Assembly (NCBI RefSeq): GCF_003265705.1
Contig: NW_020313005.1
Coordinates: 12,606,402 to 12,670,401, forward strand
Length of the DNA stretch: 64,000 nt
Direction: 5' to 3'
DNA from: Callorhinus ursinus
Taxonomy: Eukaryota; Chordata; Mammalia; Carnivora; Otariidae
Shown here: piece by piece, positions 46,928 to 60,573 of the stretch
How the letters are laid out: each line of letters opens with the position of its first letter
How positions within the stretch are numbered: the first letter of the stretch is position 1
Program-made: the position numbers and the translations under genes
The notes under the pieces: model-generated
Databases searched by the model: none
Seen by the model: only the letters and a program-made list of their open reading frames with translations
Told to the model about the DNA's origin: nothing

Positions 46928-49125
46928 GTAAGAAAATGTGGCTAACTGTGTTATAAGCATAGTTTCACGGCTTTGTCAGAAAGTGAATAAATATAATATG
47001 CATGTAAAATGTGTTTACACATACGTGTGTGCATGCTTCTATTGATAAGATACATTGTAAACATAGAACTAACACAGCCAAATTGTCCTTTTCCATTATT
47101 TAGAAGACCATGAAGGAAAGAACACCTTGTTGGTAGGAACTTAAATATTTTGCTTTGAACAAAATATGTGAGGAGATAAAGAAAGCTTTCTGAAGTTTTA
47201 CTGGATGTCTCAAAATTTAAAAGTATCCCAAAAGTATAAAAACATATTTCCTCTATCAAGGTTAATTTTAACATCAATCAGTAGTATTCCTTTGTTATCA
47301 CTGCAACTGGGGATCTGGGGCAGAAAGGAGGAGCAGAAGGAGGACATGACTATACGGTGTCAGAGTGTGTATCAGGTATATGGTTACCTGACCTGCTCTT
47401 TGGTGTTTGCATCAATGGAATTTTTTAAACACTGTCATTTTTTGGTGTTATAAATATTGCCACTTAAATGTTTCTGTTAGTCTTCTAGTTCTAACATGAA
47501 CTAGATTTTGGCCTAGAACATTTTTTGAGACTACATATCATTTTTTCATACTAAGAAAATCTCATATGTTAGACAGCAAACCCCATCAATTGGCAAAGAA
47601 ATATTTTTCACAACTGAACTCTATCTTCAATCAACTTTTTCCACGTGGGCATGTATTATATAGTGAATCATACCTGGCTATAAAAACATAGAAATATTAA
47701 CTTTTCTTTTTCTTAGGAAAAAAAAGTCATTAAAATAGCCAGCTCTCTGATATTTTAGAATATTTTTAGAAAAGAAGAAAACATTAACAGAAGGAAAGAT
47801 ATAATTTAAATGATAACGTCTTTTATAGTATATATTATGGGAATCCAACTCTATCCTCTAGTCTGTGCCTTATTGTGCTAAACAATCTTTGTTACAAGGA
47901 AGCAATACTGGATTCACAGATGTTTTTTAAATAATAACAAAACAGTTTTCTGTTAAATGGGATATTTAGTTACTCAGAACATTCCAATTCTTACAAAGTT
48001 AAACTACAATATGCTGTGATTATCTGATGAAGCCAGAGTTTAGAAAGCCACAGAGAATATCTGACTTCTAGAATATTAGTGTTTACATTCCTTTTCTGGT
48101 ATTGCACTTTCCTCTCTGACTGCTTGGAAAGATGTTGCATATTAAAGGATCTTATCAATGGTTAAAAATGGTTCTTTTTTCAGCCCATGCTATTACCAAA
48201 AGCAGAGATAGAATAGGAAAATCAACCTAAATTTTAATCATTTGTGTCAGTTTTCTTGAGATATCTACAATCAGGAATCTAATTAGGAAAAATGACTAAA
48301 TCAAAATCTATCTCCAACACCTCCCTACTTCATTAAAAAAATCAAATTTCAATTATTGGATCACAAGCTTAAGTAACAGCAGTATTAGCCTTTATTGGCT
48401 CTAAACACAATAAAAGTGTATCTATTTTTTTTTAAATTTAATTGAATCATTAAGTAATTACACACATTTTTTCCTCAAAAAATTTTTCCCTTCAAAAATT
48501 TACCTTTTGTTCTGGATCTCAACTAAATGATCCACAATTTATCGAGTGATTTTTTTTTTATAATCAGCTAGCTGTGCTTTTCCTATTCATAAAAGGGTTT
48601 TGTAGAGTATAAAGCAAGCATTAGTTGGTATAGTAACAATATTATATTTTTATCTCTGTTAAAATAGTAATTTGAGGGGACGTGCTTCCTATAACCTTCA
48701 AAGAAGTGAACTCACCTGCACTTTAATTCCTTAGATATGTAATATTTTTTATTGTAAAAATCCTTTTACTTGTACTTAATGATCCTTGAAGGTAGACAGG
48801 GAGGCTACAGCTTCTTTTTTCTAATATTGCCTCTTCAGGAATGCCAAATGCTGCTTATCGTTATGTATTTTCTTGTCTTTTTTGTCCATGTTTACTTCTT
48901 AATAGGAATAGTAACTTTTAAATCATCAGTCCCCTACACAAGTATAGTAAAATGCCCTAGTATACAAAAAAGGTAATATTTCAATTAATAATAGTTTATT
49001 TAAAGATATGTATCTAGAGCAACTGCATTGAATAGGTTCTCTAAGTTTTTCTATTACTTAAAAGATAAAATACAGGGAAATACTATGTGTTGATTATGTT
49101 AATTAATGTATTTTTATTTCTATAG
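46928..49125 (+). other. Intron between the two contactin exons
   Basis: 2198 bp bounded by GTAAGA and TATAG. AT-rich unique sequence; I recognise no SINEC or L1 insertion in it, in contrast to the sequence on either side. Confidence 0.88.
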
Positions 49126-49301
49126 AACCTACAAGAATAGAACTTACTCCTAAAAGAACAGAATTAACAGTGGGAGAAAGCATTGTCCTTAACTGCAAAG
49201 CAATTCACGATGCTAGTTTGGATGTCACTTTCTACTGGACACTAAAAGGACAGCCTATTGATTTCGAGAAAGAAGGTGGACATTTTGAAAGCATCAGGGC
49301 C
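49126..49301 (+). CDS. CNTN6: Contactin exon: start of Ig-like domain 6 (probable CNTN6)
   Basis: Internal coding exon of 176 bp. The acceptor ends TTCTATAG at 49125 and the donor is GTAAGT from 49302. It begins with two bases that complete the split Glu codon and then has 58 whole codons, ending in phase 0. The peptide begins [20 protein letters not shown], then [15 protein letters not shown] and HFESIRA. The B-strand Cys (LNC) and the core Trp (FYW) of an Ig domain are visible; the partner F-strand Cys must lie in the next exon, which I do not see by 64000. The segment opening PTR just after an SVSVK strand is the usual Ig5-Ig6 boundary in contactins. The frame has no stop or frameshift, the splice phase fits the previous exon exactly, and the adjoining intron is 2198 bp. 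CNTN6 (NB-3) is the best recalled match; another contactin paralogue is the alternative. Confidence 0.9.
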
Positions 49302-50214
49302 GTAAGTTAATACACTTTTATTTGTTGAGTACTAATAATTTTTAAAAATTTACACTCAAATGTAAAACTTTATCTATGAAATGCTAAGGAAAAATAGGAA
49401 AAAAATCAATTTGATTCAAACAATTTCTTTCCTTATTTTATGTTATGTCAAATTGAAAGTATTTTTTTAAAACCCAGTAAGAAATTGGAAATACTTCTTT
49501 ATGCAAATCTGGTTTCTTTCCCACTTTTATTTACTTGATTAATATCATCAATATTTTCACATTACTTCTTAGAAGTTATATTGCTACATACTAGTGTTAT
49601 TTAAAGCAGTCTTACCAGTAATTTTAATTCAATAAATAAATGAAATAATCCTTCCTGTACTACTCCTCAAGAAATAGTAATTTTGGAGATTCTTCAATTC
49701 CTCACAGGAATTAAACATGAGCGTAGATAAAGCTTAAACATGTAACCAATAGTCAAAACTCCACACCAGTCTTAGATAAGCATTCACAGGTATATTCGTT
49801 TCTTGTCCATCAAGTCCTTTTTTTGTAATATCTATGTGGCAATCAATTAAATGAAATGGGAATCTTTTGAACCAAATCCTATAGTATAGAACACCACAGT
49901 GTTCTCAATAAAGAAGTGAAAAAAGACCTCCTTCCCCCACACTCTTGTTTAACATAAAAGAGTGACATAGTGACAAAGGGAGAGAGAGAAGGATAATGGA
50001 ACTAGAGTAATCAAGAGATATTTTGGCTGAAATGAAAGAGATGAATCCAAATGTAATTTATGCCTGCAAATCCAATTTAAAATGCTTCTCTATACTTGTT
50101 AATATCCATTTATTCTTATCTAGACACTTTGGGAAGCACTAGAAAACCACAGCTGTAGTAAGGCCAAATAATATAAAGCTCAATTTAGATTGAATTTCAT
50201 TTTACAGGTAATAT
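49302..50214. other. Downstream intron, unassigned
   Basis: AT-rich, nothing recognised. Confidence 0.5.
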
Positions 50215-50410
50215 AATACAGTGAAAAAGTTCTACACCCAAAGTCAGGAATTTTCTGGGTCAAGTCCCAGCTCAATCCCTAATCAGCTTTGTAACAAAAA
50301 GCCAGTCACGTGGATTTCCTGGGCATTAAAACTCATAGAGAAGTGAAGTGAATAAGTTGTACCAGAAAATTTCTAAGGTCCCTTCTCACTCTAGAATTTG
50401 ATAAATTTAT
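50215..50410 (+). mobile_element. MIR-like SINE (ancient)
   Basis: 'acagtgaaaaagttctacac', AAGTCAGGAATTTTCTGGG, TCAAGTCCCAGCTCAATCCC, 'agccagtcacgtgg', 'tctaaggtcccttctcactc' in MIR order. Confidence 0.55.
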
Positions 50411-52429
50411 ATTAGTAGAAGAATAAAGATGAGCTATCTTTGTTCCATTTGCCAATTTAACCAAAATTAAATATTTTCTTCTACATTTATCTTTTCATCC
50501 TGATTTACTTTGAAAATAATGGGAGAGACTATATATAAGAAATAATTACCAACTGCAATATTTAGATCTAACCAAATAAATTAATTTTAATTATTAATGG
50601 TTATGTTATATGTAAAATATTTAGATCATGTTAAATTAAACTCATTTTCCTCTAATTTGTGACTTTCCTTTTTCCTTTACATGGGGTTAACAATTCCTTC
50701 AAGATTGTGAACAAATAAAACAGAACCAGAAAAATGTGATACAAAAATATCACATTTGAAAACAAGAAATATACCATCAAAAATATATTTTTTTGGGTTA
50801 TCCATAAGCATTCATTTTGGGTGATCAGATGTATAAATTAAAAATATGTCTAAAATGAATATTGTTTTTTGTGTGTAAACAGTTCCCTTCTTTATTTTAA
50901 AATACCAACAAAGAAATTAATTGTTCTGGTAAAATTATCTGAATTCTTGTTTCTGTCTCTTAAACATTATCGCTCTGGTTTGATATCATTCCTTTGTAGC
51001 AATAAATACTTTTTATCTTTTTCATAAGGTTGGGAGTTAATAATACCTGCTGTTTCCCTCTTTATATATATGCTATTCTTGCCCTGAAGTACTATAAAAT
51101 TGACTCCTTACTCCATGCAAACTTGTATACTTACAAGCCATGTTAAAATTAGCTCTGGATTATAGAAGTGATAAGAAACTATCAAATAGAAGAAAAAAGT
51201 AAAGCAAATTACATACTGAGAAGTGAAAAAATATTTAGCTTTAAGGTAATTTTGCATTCATCCTTTTTAGTGTATGTAGAATAATTAATAGAAATACGCA
51301 TGTACTTAAAAATATTTGGAAGCTTCAAAACTGCAAGGTGTAAAAGAAATTATCTTCCCCTTTCTCTCAGTTACCTCAAACACTGATTGGGCCTTGTCTG
51401 GCTTCAAGGATATACACTGGAAAAAATTCCATTTTATGACATTGAGAAGGCAGACAGAAAGAAGACAAAAGCATTCTCTCCCCCAAATCATATGTTTTAG
51501 AAGGAGAAATAAAAGTGTTATAAAAAAGGGAGATTTGGGAAGACCTCTAGACTTGTGGGCTACCTTCTGTTTAAGAGGCCAACTGAAGACTCTGGAAATA
51601 GGAGGGACAGAACAGAGCTCAGAAGGGAAGGTGTTCCATGGCCTACTCTGAGTTTCAAAGGAGAGCCATTGAAGGGACCTGAGGGATCCTGGCTAGTCCA
51701 GCAGAGTAAAAAAAGCCAAACAGATTCAGGGACTGAAGCAGGAACAGATGTGCCTTTGACTGGACTGACTGCCCTGGGACCTCACCCACCAGTGGGTGAT
51801 TGAAGAAGGGTAAATCAGAAAAGAAAGGGGCGTATACTTTTTAACATTAACACTTGATAGTGTCAACTGAAACAACCAAAGTTCTGGGGGGAAAAAGTAC
51901 CAATGGTGTTGATATTTAGCATCTTGTAGATGACAAACTACAGGTTAATGAAGTTCTTTACTTTCAACTCATTGTACTGGTGTTAACAGTCATTGTTTTT
52001 TAGCTAAAGCTCTGGACAAATTTTTATGTGTAGCTATCATAACACCTATATACAATGCTACATACACTTTTGTTTTAAATAAAATAGCTTTCAGACTGCA
52101 TTACAAGAGAGTGAGTAGATAAACATATAACACATCCAATTAAAAAAAATAATAGCTATTGCTTTGAATTTTAAATTAAAACATCTATAATGAAAATGTT
52201 TCTATTTCCCTCGCCCCTTTTACTCACTCCAGGTTCTACAAATCCAAGAATTTGACTGATTTGAAGTGAATCCAAATTACTAAAGCCACTGTTAAAAGGG
52301 TCCAAGCAATCCATTAGTACATATATAAACATTTAATCCAATTCATCCACCACTTTTTTGGCAATGATAGGAATTAACTAAATGTGGCAAATTAGTGAGG
52401 CTCTTCTTAAGATTTTAATTTCAGTTCAG
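50411..52429. other. Downstream intron, unassigned
   Basis: Mostly AT-rich. 51316-51803 is less AT-rich with an open frame of 111 codons (51316-51651, +) and an overlapping one of 82; no domain or convincing exon structure was recognised. Confidence 0.45.
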
Positions 52430-52850
52430 CTTTACAAGCTAAGTGCTGTGGAGCATCAAAGTAAAAGACACAGAGAATCTTGTGCATAGGGCTGGCAGGA
52501 AGAGTTGGAATTTGAACCTGACCTGAATAGGTGGGATTCTGCCAGATGGCAAGGAGAATAAACGCATCTCAGACAGAGAGAGTAGGTAAAACAAAGACAG
52601 GCAGAAAAGTTTAGAGCATGTTTCAGGAGCAGTGAGGAACCACTGGCCCTGACGGCACCATGAGGGCATATACTACACAGTAAGTCAGTATTTTTTGAAT
52701 GAATTTTTTTAAAAAGCAGCAGAGACCTTATTATAAAAGGCACTGATTTTCAAGCCATGGAATTGGAGTTGTATTTGGAAAGTAGCAGGGACTCATGTGA
52801 TTCAGATTTGTTTTTTTAGGAAGACAATTCAGACAGCTCTGGGGAGCAGG
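52430..52850 (-). mobile_element. LINE-2-like relic
   Basis: 'gaacctgacctgaataggtgggattctgccag', 'agacaggcagaaaagtttagagcatg', 'caggagcagtgaggaacc' resemble reverse-complement L2 internal sequence. Diverged. Confidence 0.45.
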
Positions 52851-53819
52851 AATTGTACAGCTTGTGGATTTTATATTTAATCTGGTTAAGCAATGAGGAG
52901 TTGACCATTACAAGCATTGGCCTTAAATAACCATCCTGATTATCAAATAAGGCATTTGTGATTGTGTTTTGACATAATGGCTTATGTTGGTCAGAGGTCT
53001 ACAGGAACCTCTTAATACTCTCAGGATGTCTGGACAGCACCTGAGCATGGCCAGGTAGCCCCAAAGCGGCAGTCGCAGTCTTAATGGAGAACTGTAGTAA
53101 CCCATTGTTTTTCATAGACTTGAAATTCCTAATTGTTCATCAGAGATGTAAGCTTTTTTCTAATCTTTATAAAAATGTGTAAAGAACTGTTGCACTGAAT
53201 ATCATGGCAGCCTGCAATTTGCTCTGTTTTTTGGAAAAGAAAAATCTCAAACATTTGTAATCAGGATGGTCTGCTAAAGAAGAATTGCCCTTTCCATTGT
53301 GAATTCTCTCAACATGCTAAGTTGTAACTAAATGGACAACCAAATAAAAGTGCATTATTTGAACGGTCCTTCATATTTACCCAATTCTCTGGCTGTAACA
53401 ATACAACCAGAAAGGCATAGTGGGGATATTTGACCCCATTTTTTTAAATGAGAAAACTAAAACATAAGACTTTTCCAGGCCACATGAATACTAAGTTAGG
53501 GTGACAAGATTAAATACAGTGTGATTTTTTTAAACTGCATTATTTATTGGTTCTTCTTTATAAAGCTTACCTTTTCCATATTCATTGATCATATGTGTTC
53601 ATCCCTTGTCTATAAACTGTGGGAAATAAAAATAAAAGGATGATTTGGTTCTAGTGTTTAAGAAATACAAAGATAACATAGAATATTAAGTAATTCAAGA
53701 AAAATATGACTATAAAGAAGCAATTACTATTTTTTTCATTACAGCCAAATATTCTTGGAGGCCAGAAAAGAAACAGATTAATGTGAATTTTTATCACTGG
53801 AGGGAAACAATTAATTCCT
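52851..53819. other. Downstream intron, unassigned
   Basis: Nothing certain. 53430-53515 may be an ancient L3/MIR-type relic. Confidence 0.45.
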
Positions 53820-53975
53820 TTGAATTAATTGAGCACTTACTATATGCCAAGTACTCAGCTAAAAAAAATATATGTATATATATCATATATATATTATACA
53901 CGCACACACACACAATAGCTTATCAATTCCTCATAACAAATATATGAAGTAATATTATTTGAGGAGAAGGTGCTA
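53820..53975 (-). mobile_element. MIR SINE (ancient) with internal TA/CA tract
   Basis: TTAATTGAGCACTTACTATA, TGCCAAGTACTCAGCTAA, and 'caattcctcataacaaatatatgaag' in reverse-complement MIR order. It is interrupted by (TA)n(CA)n at 53868-53914. Confidence 0.6.
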
Positions 53976-56900
53976 CCTGACTTATACTTCATAGGATAGG
54001 AAAAGAAAAAAGAGAAAGGCAACCTAAGATGGGAAAAGATATTGTATCTCCAGGCTGTGAGGGATATTGGAGATTATAGGGTTTGCCCTAGGTTGATACT
54101 CCATCAGTATATTGGTGTCTGATGGAACATTTTTAGTGATGAGGAGCTCACTCCTATGAAATAGTCTACTCCATTACCAACCAGATCTGAATGTCAGAGT
54201 GTTGGGAAATAGAAGGAACTATGATAATCTGTATACCAAGCATAGGAAACATTAAGGAACATATCTGGTTCATATCCATGGTTTCTGTGGAATATTAGAT
54301 ACATAAAAAAGGACTAGAATACAAATTCTTTAATGTCGTAAGGATTTTACACTAGCTGAATAGTTCTAGCCTATGTCAATCTTCCTATTATGGTTACTTC
54401 TGTTCCTAGCTTATCTTCTGAGTAATCAACATCTATTTCCTAACCATTGTAAAATCTCAGAATGGAAGACAGTAAGTGCTCAATTAGTTCCATTCTCTTT
54501 CCTGATGGGTCAATGTTAATGTTGTAAAAATGAATGCAATCATCAGACACACTGCCAAGGTTTGCTACAGCACAGAGTTCCAAGGACCTCTCAAGCACTG
54601 GCTGCATCCTTCTCTTCCTCATATTAGCAGGTATAAATCGTGAAGGCCTTTGTAACTAATCAGAGAATGTATGAAAGGACAGAGGATCAGAAACTCTACC
54701 AAAGGCACACATTTTCTTTCGCTCATTCTACTCACTGGTAATATTTGTACTTTAAAGTAGTATGTCCTCCTGGACTCTGAGCCCTGCCTTCTCCCTGCCT
54801 GACAAAGGGCTTGTCCTTCCTCATCACTTGATTACTTGCCTCCTGGATCTTTGTGTTACTGTGAATCCCAGCATCCTGGTAATCCACCAGCTTTCTGTTC
54901 TCAGCTGTAAACTTTTGACTAGCACATATTTGCTTTATAAACTCTTTCCTAATCTTTCATCTAACTTAACAAAAGAAGTCATTTTGTCATTTTAATAGGA
55001 CAGAATAATCACCAATCAAATCTTGGTCTCTAAGGAGAGAGAATATCGACAAAGACCTTAGAATTTCCAAACCATTCTAGGAAAATGTGCCACATCCATT
55101 CTCCCTACTTGTCTGTGTTAGAGAAAAATTCCTGCACCCACTCACTGTCTTCTCAAAGTAGTAGTAGTTCCCATAGCAAAAAAGAGTGCCCATTGTTTTT
55201 AGTATCTGTATATGTTTCATGTAGTCTTATGAACACAGACAAAGTATGCCATTAAAATCTAATATTCTATAACACTTTATATATTCATGAAACAAACTAA
55301 ACTGTGGGATCCCTAAAAGCAGAAGCTAATATGCTGTTTTATTTTTTATTACTTTGCACTATGGATGTCCACAGAATAACCGCTTGGTCAACCTTGTCCG
55401 AATGAAAGAATAATTTGATGTAAAGCATTTTCTAAGCTTAGCCAACTATTGCATTATTTCAGAAATTTTTGATATAGTTAAGTACTACATAAAATGCTGT
55501 AAAATCCTGCTATTAGAATAGTTTCTTTGCTTTTTCATTTTTGACACAAAATCGTATGTTCACTTGGGCAAAATTTGGAACTGAATGAAAGGTGACCTCT
55601 AAGACAGTTGATTATTGGAAGACCCTTCCCTAGCCCCTGGGAATGTTGTCTGAGTAATCTGTGGGTGATAATACCACCAGGATCGCAGCTGAGTGGTAAC
55701 ACTATGCTGATGATCCACCTCCATTTACTCTGATTGGTAGGTTGTCCCATGAAGCAAAATTTGAAGCGAGCCTCTTCATAGTTATTCAAATGTAGCAAAA
55801 TCAGGTAATGCTTCCATTATCACATATAAAAAAACAGTGGTAGTCATCCAAATCACAGGCCTCACTTTGTTCATTTAAATATAGTCCACAAAAACAAACT
55901 TTCTGGGTGTGGTATTATGGTGAAAATATAGAGCTTTTTTGTTCATTTAAAGGTCCATTTTTGACAGCTGTTTTATCTTTATGATACATTTACATAGCAT
56001 ATGGGTGGTATGAAAAGTTACTAGTTTCTCTTCAGTGTTTTTTAGTGAAGAACTACAAGTTTACTTTTTTATTACTGTTTTTCTGAGAGAGAGTGAAAAG
56101 AAAAATAAAGCTTCTTGATAGAGAAAGGCAATTTTAGTGTAGGCCATGCCAGGAAAAATCTGATCAATAGCTTATGTTCTGTGATCTCTGAGGGGATAAA
56201 ATACCATACTTTCTTGAGATTCTCATCAGAGCCAGTTGGGATGTTTCAAGTTATTGGATTGGGAAAGGGGGGAATGAGAAATAGAAAACACTCCTTACCT
56301 CTTAATAGAATTTGCTTTCCTGGATTGTAACTCCAGAAATTAAATATGCTATTAGCTCATTAAGAAATGCTTACCTGAGGAAATAGACAAACAAACAAAC
56401 AAAGAAGTGCTTACCTGTCGAGGACTCCATAATTTTTTCCTTTTCGAAGTTTTGTTTTTGTCCAAAATTATTTTTCCATCCCATGCATGTATTAACTCAG
56501 ACTGTATTTCTATAATACTATATTCTCCTTGGGTTGGTTTTTTTAATCCAACCAAAGGAAGAATTTAATCTGGAATAAAGTGCCTGTTTCTTTGGACATG
56601 TAATCATTGGTAGACCCCAATAGGTTTTTGCAACTATGTCATTGATTCAGTGATGTTTATTAAAATAAATTTTTACCTAATTCTAAACCATTTTCAATAA
56701 TGAATTACTTAGACTTAATAGTTTTTACAAACTTCTAATATAAATTTTCACACAAAATAACACTCCAAGTATTTTGAGTTTCATTTCAGAATTTCCATTG
56801 TATCTATTCATTATTACTCCAAATTTCTATCAATTGTCCTGCAACTGTACATTGATGAGTAATCAATGGATCTTGACTCTGGAACTACATCCCTGTCCCA

Positions 56901-57714
56901 ATCTAATAAAGTCTTATTTTTATAAGACAGCAAATATCTTTATAAATTATCTATGAACTAAACAGCTTAAAATAAATATGTAAACAAAAGTCTCTTTAAA
57001 TCATAAAACTGTAGTTTTCCAGGTGTATGAAATGAGTACCTAAATTATCATCAAAGCCTAATACTCCTTTTCTCAATACTCCAGTTTTGCACACAGTGTT
57101 TGCTTTTATTTATTTTTTAAGAGGATGCTATTCAAATCTCGACAATTTTTTAAAATACCTCTGTCTTCCTCTTGTTTTCTTCTATTTCTCTCTCTTTCAT
57201 ATTCATATTGATTTGTGGGCCTGCTCAAATGAATTGTATTAGGAAGGACAACTAATTGTGTCCATTTTAACTGAGGATACCATGGGCCATTGGAGCAGAT
57301 ACCATGGTATATTGCCCAAATTCTCCTTTCAAAATTGAGGTACACTCCTTTCCCAAGCCATTGAAACTATTGGTGGTTGCTAACTCTCACCAGAGTCCCT
57401 CTCTGGGAATTGCCCTCAGCCAAAAAGAGATATCTGACCCAAGTTATGCCCCAACTCTCCAGTCCATGCCCAAGCATAGGGATGATGAACGCTCAAGGAT
57501 GATTATAAAGGATAAGCTGAAACCTTTGCTATGAACACATTATAGTTAAACACCCCCTCTGCTCAATTCTAGTTTCTTTATTTTTTCCACAAATGTTGAT
57601 CCCAAAGTCATTACTTAATGGAGTCTCCCTCTCAGAGACTGTTTCTCTGAAACCCTGACCTGAGACAGGCACAATGGCAAATGCCACCACTAAGAAAGCA
57701 CTGGAAACAGAGAT
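53976..57714. other. Downstream intron, unassigned
   Basis: 3.7 kb without a recognised repeat family, exon or RNA gene. A short (AAAC)n run lies at 56386-56403. The open frames here are short and look random. Confidence 0.45.
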
Positions 57715-57870
57715 GAGTAATAATAAAAATAATTATAATAGTTCTCATCCACTGAATGCCTACAAGATACCTGGCAACATGCTAAATTTTTCAAATGTTA
57801 TTTCATTTACTTCTCACAAATACCCTATGATGTAAGACTTGGTTTTGTTTTTCACAAAAGAAGAAAAGGG
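57715..57870 (-). mobile_element. MIR SINE (ancient)
   Basis: 'atagttctcatccactgaatgcctacaag', ACCTGGCAACATGCTAAAT, 'gttatttcatttacttctcacaaataccctatg' match reverse-complement MIR. Confidence 0.6.
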
Positions 57871-60184
57871 AAATAATATTTTAAATTTCCTACTTTCTCA
57901 GTAAGGTTAGTGTTAAATTATAGTAAATATCCTTCATTATATTTAAAATTTCTGGGTCAATTATTCTCATTGCTGGGAAGATTTGTATATATCTATCTAA
58001 AATCAAAATCACTTACTCCTATAAAGTTTATACTATGATTATGTTATTACATTTATACGATGCAAGTTTTTTTCCCTAATATTTGTAAACTTTACTATCG
58101 TGAGCCATCTCCTGTCACTTTACCAAAAATATGTTTCTGTCATGTATATTTTTAAAGGCAAGCCTGCAAATCAGACGCTTTAATGTTTACTTAATCATTT
58201 CAGAATAAAATTGAAGCAGTTTCATTATCCAATTAAGACCTAGGCTAAAATATATAAATTAACTTTTATATCATAAAGAGAATTTTTACCCTTCCTCTTT
58301 TATATATATTATTTCATTCAATTCATACAACAACATTGTGAGTCAGGCAAGTAATATATAAGTAAAGCACTGAACCTCAGGAAAGAAGAGTGATGAGGGG
58401 CCTCACTGCTGATGTTCTGGGCACATTGATGACACAGCCACCGTTACCATTTAAGCTTCTTTGAGCTTAAAACTTCATTGCCATGAATGCTGTTCCAAAT
58501 ACGGTTTGATGTTTCAAAACAAAGATATGAAGAATGAAAACTATCTGTAATTCTTCACTGTGTCATTTTGAAAATTGAGGACATAAAGAGATTTTTTCTT
58601 CTCTATAGTTTTACCTCTTTAGCTGGGTAACTTAACCTATTTTTACCTTACTATTTGATCACTATTAAAACATTAAAATCATATGTTCTGTAAGATCAAA
58701 TCACCAAATTGTTAAAAAAAATCCTCTCACAAAAGTTACTGAGAATGAATTGAAAAACATCTTAAAATATCCTCCCATACTTGCCTCTTCAAATGTTCTG
58801 TGGGTGTGTTTTCCCATTAATTAAAGCTCACTCTTCTGGCTATTGTAATTGTATCATTTAATAGTGTATGAACCCAATTTTATCAACTTCTCCTTTTAGT
58901 TTTTGAACGTTCTCTCAAAGTGGATATGAGATATATTATGTTACATTGCTTTTACTGATGAAGATGAGGCAAAGAATGTAAAGTACAGGGTCACAACCAT
59001 TCTTCTGAAGAAATTATCTTAGAGAATATATAAATATTTGTAGAGTTGCTAAAGGAATCAGCAAAGGTAGGAGTAGATGAACTAAAAACCAGCCATTGAG
59101 AGTAGGTCACTTAGAAACAAGTGTCAACTATACTATCTAAATCTAAATCTGTTTTATTATTGTTAACCAAGCAAAGTTTCTAACTTCTATTAAAGTTATA
59201 AAGAATGCCAGTTATCAATAGTTTTATTCATTTTGCTTCACATGAAAATTTAAATATTTTTGATACTGTGCTAAAAGTAATTGTTTTTTTTTCTTTTTGG
59301 AAATAATAACCACACGAATGGGTAATAAAAGAGAAATACACAATGGATTCTAGTTATCATGTTGAAGCAATACTGATATGTTTTATAAGTTTTCTGTTAT
59401 TTTTAAAAAGTACACTACATGTATCAATGAATCCAAGGGATATAATTTAACCTGCAGAGGGATGAAATGCATAGTATAAATTATAGGCCCTTGGTATTAG
59501 AATTTTTAGCTTACGGGAAAAATATATAAAAGAAGATTGTTCTTTTTAGTTTTTGAAAGCCTTATAAAATAAAAGACTGTCCTTATTCTCTAACACCACA
59601 TAAGGTTTAGGATTTTTATAAGCAAACATGGTTCAGTTTACATTTTGAAACATTATTGATATGTAAGTATTGTGTTTTAGACTGACTCCTATATTATTTC
59701 TCAAAGTGATTTTCAAAGAGTTGGTTTTTGAGAGGCCATTATTTTCAAGACATCTTTGAAATTCTACCTTATTTTGCAATTTCTCTTTCTGCATCTGTTT
59801 TGTATTAAATTCTAAAGCATGCCTAAGTATTATGATGTGTTTAGCTTTTAGCTTTTCAAAATCCTCTAGTTTCTTTCATGCACTATTTTTATCATATTAC
59901 AATACAAAAGTGAACTTTATGAGTCTAGAATTAATAACTCAGTAGGTAGCCTCTCAAGGATGTTTCCTGTCTTATAAAAGGAAGAAGAGGAAATTTTGGA
60001 GGTAAATATTGGGCTATTATTATTCACTTCCTTTCTTCATCTGATATCCCTCACATGAAAGAAATGGAAAAGATTGACTTAGAGAATTTGGAAATCACAA
60101 CACCTTTATCTTTAACAAAGAATTAATGGCTTTATAGAGTATTTTATCAGTATACAGTAGATGAATTCTGAATTTATCTCAGTT
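57871..60184. other. Downstream intron, unassigned
   Basis: AT-rich. 58295-58390 ('tatttcattcaattcatacaacaacattgtgag') is a possible short MIR relic; nothing else recognised. Confidence 0.45.
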
Positions 60185-60400
60185 CCACATAGATTTATCA
60201 AGCACCTATACACCAGGCACCTGTCCAGGAACTAAGGGTTCTGTAGTAATCAATAACAAACATACTATGGGAGGTATATGAATATAATTGAGAGAGAGCA
60301 CTGCTTTTGAGGAGCATAGTCTTAACAGAGAAGCAGACATATAAACTGATATGTGGCAAGAACAATGGAAGAAGTGTGTTTAAGGAATTCAGTCCAAGTT
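60185..60400 (-). mobile_element. LINE-2 relic
   Basis: 'tatcaagcacctatacaccaggcacctgtcc', 'ttgaggagcatagtcttaacag', 'gaagcagacatataaactg' in reverse-complement L2 order. Confidence 0.5.
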
Positions 60401-60464
60401 ACACATCATCCAACCTGTGGAAGCAAGGGGACTTTCCAAACTAAATGATACCCGAGCCTAGTCT

Positions 60465-60573
60465 TTTTTTTTTTAAAGATTTTATTTATTTATTTAAGAG
60501 AGAAAGAGAGAGCATGAGCGGGGAGAGGGGCAGAGAGAGAAGGAGAATCAGACTCCCCACTGAACAGGGAGGC
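60465..60573 (-). mobile_element. 5'-truncated SINEC
   Basis: Only the tail and CT/GA-rich body are present (TTTTATTTATTTATTTAAG, GGGGCAGAGAGAGAAGGAG, AACAGGGAGGCT); the tRNA head is missing. Flanking CCTAGTCTT at about 60456 and 60576 supports a truncated insertion, not later erosion. Confidence 0.85.
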
